64,000 nucleotides of DNA. Origin: Streptococcus oralis (lineage in GTDB: Bacteria > Bacillota > Bacilli > Lactobacillales > Streptococcaceae). A model generated the notes under the pieces. The model did no database searches, was not told where the DNA came from, and saw only the letters and a program-made list of their open reading frames with translations. The stretch is taken from NCBI RefSeq assembly GCF_001578935.1, contig NZ_KQ969521.1, positions 696,553-760,552 of the forward strand, given 5' to 3'. Positions 57,208-64,000 of this stretch are shown here, piece after piece (position 1 is the first letter of the stretch; every line of letters starts with the position of its first letter). The translations under genes were made by a program, and so were the position numbers.

Positions 57208-58031
57208 CAGCCCCTCCTTTGACACTGAGGACAAAAATGAGTTCCTCGTCCACCGAGCTGGAATTTCTCAATGACTGTCCCACAGCGCGAACATGCTTGC
57301 CCAGTCCTATCATAGACCTGATGAAAATCCTGCATGGTTCCGTCTTCCCCAAAGGTATTGGTGTAAGTGCGAATGGTGGAACCGCCCTTTTCGACTGCCT
57401 GTCCCAAAACAGCAATGGTCTGGTCATGAATAGCTGACGCTTCTTCTGCCGTCAAAGTCTGGGAAAGTCTAGCTGGATGAATCTGAGCTCGCCAAAGAAC
57501 CTCATCCACATAGATATTACCAAGGCCAGCTACCAAGGTTTGGTCTAAAAGGTGAGATTTGATAGGCTTTTTAGACTTGGCTAGGGAAGCTTGAAAGACC
57601 TGCAAATCAAAGTCCTGATCTTTGGGCTCAGGGCCTAGTTTCTTAGAAATAAAGTAGGCATCCAAAAGGTCTGGCGCCAAGAGTTCCATCGTACCAAACT
57701 TGCGTACATCCTCGTAAACAAGCGTACCACCATCCTCAAACTGGAAGAAAATATGAGCATGCTTGCGTTCAGGAACCTGATCCAGATAGTAAAAATACTT
57801 GCCCTCCATCCGTAGATGCGAAATCAAGACTTTGTCTGTTAGGTAAAAAAGTAGATATTTTCCACGGCGCCCTATGAACTCAATTACTTGTCCAGGCACT
57901 TCCCTTTGAAATTCGTCCAAATCTGTCTTAATCATCTTGGGATAACGAATCTCTAGGCTAGAAATCTTCTTTCCCAAGATCAATTTTTCTAAGCCACGAC
58001 GAACCGTTTCAACCTCAGGTAATTCAGGCAT
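57207..58031 (-). CDS. mutM: Formamidopyrimidine-DNA glycosylase (Fpg)
   Basis: A 274-residue base-excision repair enzyme that removes 8-oxoguanine. The catalytic N-terminus is PELPEVETV (Pro1 after Met removal, Glu2). The C-terminal zinc finger is CSRCG…CPQC. The frame extends 14 codons upstream, but the mature N-terminus fixes the ATG at 58029-58031. It is translationally coupled to coaE. Confidence 0.97.
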   Translation of the reverse strand: MPELPEVETVRRGLEKLILGKKISSLEIRYPKMIKTDLDEFQREVPGQVIEFIGRRGKYLLFYLTDKVLISHLRMEGKYFYYLDQVPERKHAHIFFQFEDGGTLVYEDVRKFGTMELLAPDLLDAYFISKKLGPEPKDQDFDLQVFQASLAKSKKPIKSHLLDQTLVAGLGNIYVDEVLWRAQIHPARLSQTLTAEEASAIHDQTIAVLGQAVEKGGSTIRTYTNTFGEDGTMQDFHQVYDRTGQACSRCGTVIEKFQLGGRGTHFCPQCQRRG

Positions 58032-58079
58032 AAGTCCTCCTTCTGTAAAAACAAGAAGCAGGCATGCGCCCACCTCTAC

Positions 58080-58979
58080 TTAGTATTCTTTCTCATTATA
58101 GCCAAAGTCAGCCAAATCTAGCTTTTTATCACGCCAGTTTTTCTTGACCTTGACCCAAGTTTCTAGGAAAACCTTATCCCCTAGCATGAGTTCGATATCA
58201 CGACGGGCCATAGTCCCAATTTTCTTGAGCATAGCGCCACCTTTTCCGATGATAATGCCTTTTTGGCTATCTCGCTCCACCATGATGGTTGCACGGATGT
58301 GAACCTTGTCTGTCTCTTCATCCCGTTTCATAGAGTCAACCACTACGGCAACTGAGTGTGGAATCTCTTCACGTGTCAAATGAAGAACCTTCTCACGAAT
58401 CATTTCTGAAACCAAGAAACGCTCAGGATGATCTGTGATTTGATCAGCTGGGAAATACTGGAAACCTTCCTCTAGATTTTCACTCAAAATATCGATTAGT
58501 CGAGAAACGTTATTTCCCTGAAGGGCTGAGATAGGAACAATTTCCTTAAAGTCCATCTGGTTACGGAAGTCATCAATCTGAGCCAAAAGCTGGTCTGGAT
58601 GAACCTTGTCAATCTTATTCACCACCAGAATCACAGGAACCTTGGCAGCTTTCAGACGCTCGATAATCATGTCGTCGCCCTTACCACGTGGCTCATCAGC
58701 TGGCACCATGAATAGAACAGTATCCACTTCACGAAGGGTACTGTAGGCAGATTCCACCATGAAATCTCCAAGGGCTGTTTTAGGCTTGTGAATCCCTGGT
58801 GTGTCGATAAAGACGATTTGCTCCTTATCTGTGGTGTAAATCCCCATGATTTTATTGCGCGTTGTCTGCGCCTTGTCACTCATAATGGCAATCTTTTGCC
58901 CCATGACGTGATTTAAAAAAGTTGACTTCCCAACATTGGGACGCCCTAAAATGGCTACAAAGCCTGATTTAAATGTCAT
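58080..58979 (-). CDS. era: GTPase Era
   Basis: A 299-residue ribosome-assembly GTPase. G1 [13 protein letters not shown]3 DTPGIHKPK and G4 NKID are present, then a C-terminal KH domain ([17 protein letters not shown]) that binds the 3' end of 16S rRNA. It follows dgkA by 16 bp; the ybeY-dgkA-era order is conserved in Firmicutes and joins two 16S maturation factors. Confidence 0.98.
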   Translation of the reverse strand: MTFKSGFVAILGRPNVGKSTFLNHVMGQKIAIMSDKAQTTRNKIMGIYTTDKEQIVFIDTPGIHKPKTALGDFMVESAYSTLREVDTVLFMVPADEPRGKGDDMIIERLKAAKVPVILVVNKIDKVHPDQLLAQIDDFRNQMDFKEIVPISALQGNNVSRLIDILSENLEEGFQYFPADQITDHPERFLVSEMIREKVLHLTREEIPHSVAVVVDSMKRDEETDKVHIRATIMVERDSQKGIIIGKGGAMLKKIGTMARRDIELMLGDKVFLETWVKVKKNWRDKKLDLADFGYNEKEY

Positions 58980-58995
58980 AATTTCCTCTTATAGT

Positions 58996-59391
58996 TTAAA
59001 ATAATAAATCCCAAATGCGTGGGAGAAAGATAAGTGCACCTGTCACTGCAGCAAAAAGAGAGACTACTAGCACGGCTCCTGCTGCCATGTCCTTGGCATT
59101 TTTAGCCAGCATGGAAAAGTGATAGTGACTGGCTAAATCCACAACATTTTCAATAGCAGAGTTAATAATTTCAAACGCTACTACCAAGAAAATGCTCATT
59201 AGGAGAAAGAGCCATTCAATTCGTGACACCTGAAAAACAAAACCTGCAAGGATGACTACTAGAGCCGTCACTGCATGTTTTCGCATATTGCGTTCTTCCT
59301 TGAAAGCAGTCAGAATTCCTGTAAGAGCAAATTCTAAACTGGATACAAGGTCACGATTTTTCCATTTTCGTTTATTGTCTTGTGAGTCCAT
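58996..59391 (-). CDS. dgkA: Undecaprenol/diacylglycerol kinase (DgkA family)
   Basis: A 131-residue membrane kinase with three hydrophobic helices. The active-site motif [16 protein letters not shown] is intact. Gram-positive members phosphorylate undecaprenol, recycling the lipid carrier of wall synthesis; in S. mutans it is needed at low pH. It overlaps ybeY by 20 bp. Confidence 0.93.
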   Translation of the reverse strand: MDSQDNKRKWKNRDLVSSLEFALTGILTAFKEERNMRKHAVTALVVILAGFVFQVSRIEWLFLLMSIFLVVAFEIINSAIENVVDLASHYHFSMLAKNAKDMAAGAVLVVSLFAAVTGALIFLPRIWDLLF

Positions 59392-59869
59392 AGGCTGTCA
59401 AAATTTCTTCTTGTAAACCGAACATCTCCGCTTCTTCTTCCGGAGTGTAGTGATCGTAGCCGTTAATGTGTAAAAAGCCGTGTACTGCCAAGAAGCCCAT
59501 TTCACGCTCAAAGCTGTGACCGTATTCCTCAGCCTGCTCATGCGCTTTATCGATAGAGATGAACAGTTCCCCAATATAAGCATCAAATTCAGACATCATC
59601 TCTGCTAATTCTGGATTTTCAAGCAAATCCTCTTCGTCAAAGGCAATGTCCAACTCTGGTTTATACTCAAGGCTGATAACATCTGTCGGACGATCGGTAT
59701 CACGGTACTCCAGATTGAGTTCGTGGCTACGCTCGTTGGTCACAAAAGTAACTGCCATCTCCTTGTCTTCTTTTCCTATTTTTTGGGCTGCAAATTCCAA
59801 AATTTCTTGGGTTTGGTGCAAGATTTCTTGTGAAACTTGACCAGTTTCATCTACCATTTCAATATACAT
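59372..59869 (-). CDS. ybeY: Endoribonuclease YbeY
   Basis: A 165-residue zinc ribonuclease for 16S rRNA 3'-end maturation and 70S quality control. The three-histidine zinc motif is [25 protein letters not shown] is the other family signature. It heads the long minus-strand run that ends at tehB. Confidence 0.96.
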   Translation of the reverse strand: MYIEMVDETGQVSQEILHQTQEILEFAAQKIGKEDKEMAVTFVTNERSHELNLEYRDTDRPTDVISLEYKPELDIAFDEEDLLENPELAEMMSEFDAYIGELFISIDKAHEQAEEYGHSFEREMGFLAVHGFLHINGYDHYTPEEEAEMFGLQEEILTAYGLTRQ

Positions 59870-59898
59870 GTACTTCTCGATTCTCTTTACTTGGCTTT

Positions 59899-59904
59899 AT
59901 TATA
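59899..59904 (-). promoter_or_regulatory. -10 box of the ybeY run
   Basis: Minus-strand TATAAT preceded by TGTGG (extended -10), about 30 bp upstream of the ybeY ATG. Confidence 0.6.
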
Positions 59905-59937
59905 CCACATTTCCATGATTTTATTCTACCTTTTTGA

Positions 59938-59943
59938 TATAAT
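59938..59943 (+). promoter_or_regulatory. -10 box of pavA
   Basis: TGA-TATAAT (extended -10) 31 bp before the pavA ATG, divergent from the ybeY promoter. Confidence 0.6.
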
Positions 59944-59973
59944 ACTATGGAATACAATCACAAGGAGAGAACG

Positions 59974-61629
59974 ATGTCATTTGACGGATTTTTTTTACAC
60001 CACATGGTTGAGGAATTGCGAAGCGAGTTGGTCAATGGTCGCATTCAGAAAATCAATCAGCCTTTTGAACAAGAGTTGGTCTTGCAAATCCGCAGCAATC
60101 GCCAAAGTCATCGCCTGCTCCTCTCTGCCCATCCCGTTTTTGGGCGCATCCAGCTGACCCAAGCGACTTTTGAAAATCCAGCCCAACCTTCGACTTTTAT
60201 CATGGTTTTGAGAAAGTATTTGCAGGGTGCCCTGATTGAGTCGATTGAGCAAGTGGAAAATGATCGTATTGTGGAAATCACCGTTTCCAATAAAAACGAG
60301 ATTGGGGACCACATTCAGGCTACCTTGATTATCGAGATTATGGGCAAACACAGCAATATTCTACTAGTCGATAAAAGTAGCCATAAAATCCTTGAAGTCA
60401 TCAAACACGTTGGCTTTTCACAAAATAGCTACCGCACCTTGCTACCAGGATCGACCTATATTGCTCCGCCAAGCACCGAGTCTCTCAATCCTTTTACTGT
60501 CAAGGATGAAAAGCTCTTTGAAATTCTGCAAACCCAAGAACTAACAGCAAGAAATCTTCAAAGTCTCTTTCAAGGTTTAGGTCGTGATACGGCAAACGAA
60601 CTGGAAAGCCTATTGGTTCATGATAAACTGTCCACTTTCCGTAACTTTTTCAGTCAAAAAACCAAACCATGCTTAACAGAGACTTCCTTCAGTCCAGTTC
60701 CGTTTGCCAATCATTTAGGAGAGCCTTTTTCCAGTCTTTCTGACTTGCTTGACACCTACTATAAGGACAAGGCTGAACGGGACCGTGTCAAACAGCAAGC
60801 CAGTGAACTGATTCGTCGTGTTGAAAATGAACTTCAGAAAAATCGACATAAGCTGAAAAAACAAGAAAAAGAGTTACTGGCAACAGACAATGCTGAGGAA
60901 TTTCGCCAAAAAGGGGAATTGTTGACAACCTTCCTCCACCAAGTGCCTAATGACCAAGATCAGGTTACCTTGGACAACTACTACACCAATCAACCTATCA
61001 CCATTGCGCTTGATAAGGCCTTGACTCCCAGCCAGAATGCTCAACGCTATTTTAAACGTTACCAGAAACTCAAAGAAGCTGTCAAATACCTTACTGAGCT
61101 GATTGAGGAAACCAAGGCTACCATTCTCTATCTGGAAAGCGTGGAAACGGTTCTCAACCAAGCTGGGCTGGAGGAAATCGCTGAAATCCGTGAGGAATTG
61201 ATCCAAACCGGTTTTATCCGTAGAAGACAACGCGAAAAAATCCAGAAACGCAAAAAACCAGAACAGTATCTGGCAAGCGATGGGAAGACCATTATCTATG
61301 TCGGTCGAAACAATCTTCAAAACGAGGAACTAACCTTTAAAATGGCCCGCAAGGAGGAACTTTGGTTCCATGCCAAGGACATCCCTGGAAGCCATGTCGT
61401 CATATCAGGAAATCTTGACCCATCTGATGAAGTTAAAACAGATGCGGCAGAACTGGCTGCCTATTTCTCCAAAGGGCGCTTGTCAAATCTCGTGCAGGTG
61501 GATATGATTGAAGTGAAAAAACTCAACAAACCAACTGGTGGAAAACCTGGCTTTGTAACCTACACAGGACAAAAGACCCTCCGCGTTACACCAGACCCAG
61601 AAAAAATCGCATCTATGAAAAAATCCTGA
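59974..61629 (+). CDS. pavA: PavA / RqcH, NFACT-family ribosome quality-control and adhesin protein
   Basis: A 551-residue protein, the length of pneumococcal PavA. An NFACT-N domain, a helix-hairpin-helix, a long coiled coil (KQQASELIRRVENELQKNRH) and an NFACT-R domain (ELWFHAKDIPGSHVVISG) follow in order. PavA was described as a fibronectin-binding virulence factor without signal peptide; its family (RqcH/NEMF) adds C-terminal alanine tails on stalled 50S subunits. The ATG at 59974 is preceded by AAGGAGAG; a frame nine codons longer lacks this. Confidence 0.95.
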   Translation: MSFDGFFLHHMVEELRSELVNGRIQKINQPFEQELVLQIRSNRQSHRLLLSAHPVFGRIQLTQATFENPAQPSTFIMVLRKYLQGALIESIEQVENDRIVEITVSNKNEIGDHIQATLIIEIMGKHSNILLVDKSSHKILEVIKHVGFSQNSYRTLLPGSTYIAPPSTESLNPFTVKDEKLFEILQTQELTARNLQSLFQGLGRDTANELESLLVHDKLSTFRNFFSQKTKPCLTETSFSPVPFANHLGEPFSSLSDLLDTYYKDKAERDRVKQQASELIRRVENELQKNRHKLKKQEKELLATDNAEEFRQKGELLTTFLHQVPNDQDQVTLDNYYTNQPITIALDKALTPSQNAQRYFKRYQKLKEAVKYLTELIEETKATILYLESVETVLNQAGLEEIAEIREELIQTGFIRRRQREKIQKRKKPEQYLASDGKTIIYVGRNNLQNEELTFKMARKEELWFHAKDIPGSHVVISGNLDPSDEVKTDAAELAAYFSKGRLSNLVQVDMIEVKKLNKPTGGKPGFVTYTGQKTLRVTPDPEKIASMKKS

Positions 61630-61651
61630 TCTCACTTGAAATCAGGATTTT
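61619..61651. terminator. Bidirectional terminator pavA / deoD
   Basis: AAATCCTGAT-CTCACTTGAA-ATCAGGATTT with flanking A and T runs between convergent genes; it overlaps the pavA stop. Confidence 0.85.
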
Positions 61652-61661
61652 CTCTTACATT

Positions 61662-62372
61662 TTACTCTGCAATCAAGGTTTCCAAACCAACCTTCATCAT
61701 ATCGGTGAAGGTATTTTGGCGTTCTTCTGCAGTGGTGTCTTCATCTGGATTAACCAAGCTATCAGAAATAGTCATGATAGCTAGCGCATCAACATGGTGT
61801 TGGGCAGCAAGATAGTAAAGAGCTGCTGCTTCCATTTCTACAGCTTTAACTCCCCATTTACCAAGCTCAATGTTCTTTTCAAAGTAGTTTGAGTAAAAGA
61901 CATCTGATGACAAAACGTTCCCAACGTGGGTGGTCATACCAAGATCTTTAGCGATATGGTAGGCCTTGTCTAGCAAATCAAAGCTAGCGATTTGTGGGAA
62001 ATCATACTGTGGCCAGTCGTTGCGGATGATGTTTGAGTTGGTTGCAGCTGCTTGCGCCAAAACCAATTCACGGACGTGGACATCTTCATTCAAAGAACCA
62101 GCAGTTCCCACGCGGATCAATTTCTTTACACCGTAGTCCACAATCAACTCACGCGCATAAATCGAAATGGATGGCATCCCCATCCCAGTTCCCATGACCG
62201 ATACACGGTGACCCTTGTAAGTACCAGTGTAACCAAACATGTTACGCACTTCGTTAAAACAAACAGCATCTTCAAGGAAATTCTCCGCAATAAATTTCGC
62301 ACGAAGAGGATCCCCGGGAAGAAGAATTTTATCAGCAATTTCACCCTGCTTAGCAGCAATATGGATAGACAT
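61662..62372 (-). CDS. deoD: Purine nucleoside phosphorylase DeoD type
   Basis: A 236-residue hexameric nucleoside phosphorylase. [20 protein letters not shown] is the typical N-terminus; phosphate-binding GTAGSLN and SDSLVNPDE are intact. The frame runs 8 codons further upstream. No strong ribosome-binding site precedes either start, and the leader is structured. Works with PunA in purine salvage. Confidence 0.96.
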   Translation of the reverse strand: MSIHIAAKQGEIADKILLPGDPLRAKFIAENFLEDAVCFNEVRNMFGYTGTYKGHRVSVMGTGMGMPSISIYARELIVDYGVKKLIRVGTAGSLNEDVHVRELVLAQAAATNSNIIRNDWPQYDFPQIASFDLLDKAYHIAKDLGMTTHVGNVLSSDVFYSNYFEKNIELGKWGVKAVEMEAAALYYLAAQHHVDALAIMTISDSLVNPDEDTTAEERQNTFTDMMKVGLETLIAE

Positions 62373-62576
62373 AATATAAGATACCAAACCCGTCAAAAAG
62401 CGAAGGGAAAATAGGAGTTGGGTGCAGTGAGCGATGCTCGCTAGACCAACTATCTTTTTCCCACTGCTTTTAGGGTGGGTTCAATTCCTTTCTTTCTTGA
62501 TTTTAAATTTAAATATTTTGCAGAATAGTTAGCCCGAGTTTGACTATAACTCAGATACTCTGGATTTCTGTAGTTC
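62373..62576 (-). other. Structured leader or remnant between amidotransferase and deoD
   Basis: On the minus strand an open frame of about 45 codons without a start codon reads NYRNPEYLSYSQTRANYSAK and ends at AVGKR-TAG near 62450. Beyond it, AGTTGG and CCAACT enclose a small hairpin (AGCGAGCATCGCT). Whether this is a decayed gene, a repeat element or a regulatory leader for deoD cannot be told. A GGTTCAATTCC string looks tRNA-like, but no cloverleaf forms. Confidence 0.35.
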
Positions 62577-63287
62577 CTAGTTTACCAATGAATCTAAAAA
62601 TGCATACAGTTTTGCATTCATTTCAGAATAATCGTTTCCACGTAATTCTTCTGGTGTTTGAACAAAAGGCAACTTTTCACTTTGCTCTCTTAATTTCTCC
62701 TCACCATCCGCAGTAATTAAAAGTTCTACTGCGTCTGGATCAAATTCCAAATGAGCCTGAAAGGCATAATGTTTCGGACTGAAGCGAATAATCTGACGTG
62801 GACAACCTTGACTCGTCGCAAGAACAACAGCATCCTCTATCAGCCCTGGCATATCACCATGCCAGTGGCCGGTTTCTATGTTTTTTCCGAGCAAGCTGAC
62901 ATGAGGATCTGTTAGGCCTTGCATCGTCAATGTCACAGGATAAACACCGATCTCGCGCTCAGGACTGTGCTCATACTCCGCGCCATAGGCAACAGACAGG
63001 AGCTGCGCACCAAGACAGACACCAACAATATAGATATCCGCAGCAATCGCTTCTTTCATAAAAGCAAGCTCAGCCTTAGGGTCATAGTATGGGAAGTTTT
63101 CTCTATCCTCATCAGGTGATTGAGGACCACCCATAACAATCAGAAAATCAATCCCGTCAATTGTTTCAGGAAGAGGTTCTTTTTCATAAACCTTTGTTGA
63201 TGTAATGTGATGACCTCGTTCTAGAGCCCATTTTAGATATGCGCCTGGAACCTCAAATGTCTCATGAAAAATAAAGTGAACTCTCAT
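62577..63287 (-). CDS. Class I glutamine amidotransferase-like protein
   Basis: A 236-residue GATase1 protein. The nucleophile is in VGVCLGAQLLS, and catalytic His/Glu are in FQAHLEFDPDAVEL. It resembles GMP-synthase-type glutaminase domains (YgaU/GuaA-like) but has no synthetase domain; it may be a stand-alone amidase or gamma-glutamyl peptidase. The ATG at 63285-63287 lies 4 bp after the punA stop, without its own ribosome-binding site, so coupled translation is likely. Confidence 0.82.
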   Translation of the reverse strand: MRVHFIFHETFEVPGAYLKWALERGHHITSTKVYEKEPLPETIDGIDFLIVMGGPQSPDEDRENFPYYDPKAELAFMKEAIAADIYIVGVCLGAQLLSVAYGAEYEHSPEREIGVYPVTLTMQGLTDPHVSLLGKNIETGHWHGDMPGLIEDAVVLATSQGCPRQIIRFSPKHYAFQAHLEFDPDAVELLITADGEEKLREQSEKLPFVQTPEELRGNDYSEMNAKLYAFLDSLVN

Positions 63288-63291
63288 GACA

Positions 63292-64000
63292 TTACAATTC
63301 AGCAAGAATCGCTTTAAGCAAGCCTTTGAAGTCACCTTTGACACGTTCAGTCACTTCTACAACCTCTTCATGATTGAGTTCTTCTTGGAAGCCTGCAGCA
63401 TGGTTAGTAATACATGAAATACCAAGGACTTTCAAGCCTGAGTGGGCTGCCACAATCACTTCAGGAACAGTAGACATACCAACTGCATCTGCTCCCAATG
63501 TCTTATAGGCACGAATTTCTGCAGGTGTTTCATAAGTCGGACCGGTAACACCGATATAGACACCTTCATCAAGCTTGATACCGAGTTTTTTAGCCACTTC
63601 ATGGGCAGTTGCACGGTATTCCGGTGTGTAGGCTTTAGACATATCAGGGAAACGTGGACCAAAATCATCCAAGTTTTCACCCATCAATGGGTTTTGTCCC
63701 GTCATATTGATATGGTCTGAGATTGCCATCAAGGTACCAGGTCCATAGCCAATACCACCAGCTGCATTGGTTACAATAACACCTTCACATCCGAGAACTT
63801 TCATCACACGAACTGGGAAAGTCACGACTTCCAGAGGATTTCCTTCGTAGAAATGAAAACGACCTTGAAGAGCCAAGACCTTGCGGCCTGCAAGTTCACC
63901 ATATACCAATTTTCCAGCGTGACCAACTACTGTCGAACGGCCCCAGTTTGGAATGTCTGCATAATCTACTACAACTGGATTTTCGATTTCTTCCGCCAAT
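63292..64000 (-). CDS. punA: Purine nucleoside phosphorylase PunA (N-terminus beyond window)
   Basis: The last 236 codons of a trimeric inosine-guanosine phosphorylase. VVGHAGKLVYGELAGRKV, QGRFHFYEG, VTNAAGGIGYGPGTLM and VGMSTVPEVIVAAHSGL are PNP signatures. The frame is open at the right edge, so the start lies outside; the leucine TTG near the edge is not a real start. Followed closely by the amidotransferase gene. Confidence 0.96.
   Translation of the reverse strand, partial: LAEEIENPVVVDYADIPNWGRSTVVGHAGKLVYGELAGRKVLALQGRFHFYEGNPLEVVTFPVRVMKVLGCEGVIVTNAAGGIGYGPGTLMAISDHINMTGQNPLMGENLDDFGPRFPDMSKAYTPEYRATAHEVAKKLGIKLDEGVYIGVTGPTYETPAEIRAYKTLGADAVGMSTVPEVIVAAHSGLKVLGISCITNHAAGFQEELNHEEVVEVTERVKGDFKGLLKAILAEL

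Noticed and set aside
62455-62485. tRNA-like GGTTCAATTCC string
   Set aside because: No acceptor stem, D-arm or anticodon arm can be formed around it.

Overview
The window is streptococcal chromosome of the Streptococcus mitis/oralis/pneumoniae group. Diagnostic genes are cpoA with its companion glycolipid glycosyltransferase, pavA, spxR, pmrA, coiA with a competence (cin) box, pezAT, an etrx2-type thioredoxin next to ccdA, and a T-box-controlled trpXYZ. Low-GC codon use, A/T-rich promoters with extended -10 boxes, and dense operons with 1-20 bp overlaps fit this group. Gene blocks that I remember as dispersed in S. pneumoniae are juxtaposed here, so this looks like a mitis-group relative and not S. 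pneumoniae itself (inference). I saw no rRNA, tRNA or CRISPR array.

Layout. 1-1.7 kb: the end of a type VII secretion (T7SSb) effector-accessory operon of WXG100/YwqH-like small proteins, one of them frameshifted. 1.75-2.5 kb: three hairpin terminators, a 50-bp copy of the 3' end of rpsI (an integration scar) and a long inverted repeat. 2.5-7.7 kb: five head-to-tail defence genes, pezA-pezT-gajA-gajB-unknown, i.e. a zeta-toxin module fused transcriptionally to a Gabija system plus an uncharacterised third gene. 7.7-9.1 kb: a gene fragment and a decayed tyrosine integrase with nested inverted repeats. This 2.1-9.1 kb segment is the accessory island.

9.2-45 kb is housekeeping: ylxM-ffh, tuf, an AI-2E family permease, dacA (PBP3), ccdA-etrx2, murA-GNAT-spxR-map, pfkA-pyk, dnaE, pepX-ahrC, obgE, small membrane proteins, cpoA and its partner (membrane glycolipids), a DUF59 gene, dnaG-rpoD, the tryptophan transporter trpXYZ behind a T-box, ppc and ftsW.

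45-64 kb: prsA, an O-methyltransferase and pepF; coiA with its competence box; a Card1-like (DUF1887) protein with no CRISPR nearby; and a long reverse-strand run ybeY-dgkA-era-mutM-coaE-pmrA-rpmG-secG-rnr-smpB-tehB that combines ribosome maturation, DNA repair, trans-translation and drug efflux. pavA/rqcH is divergent from it. The window ends in purine salvage (punA-amidotransferase-deoD).

Four genes carry single-base length changes (the DUF5082-like T7SS gene, the integrase, the GNAT acetyltransferase and the PspC-domain protein). They may be true lesions, phase-variable tracts or base-calling errors. The most interesting material is the five-gene Gabija/PezAT operon with its unknown last gene, the orphan Card1-like protein with a changed E-x-K motif, the rpsI scar beside a T7SS module, and a 10-codon ORF between the T-box and trpX.
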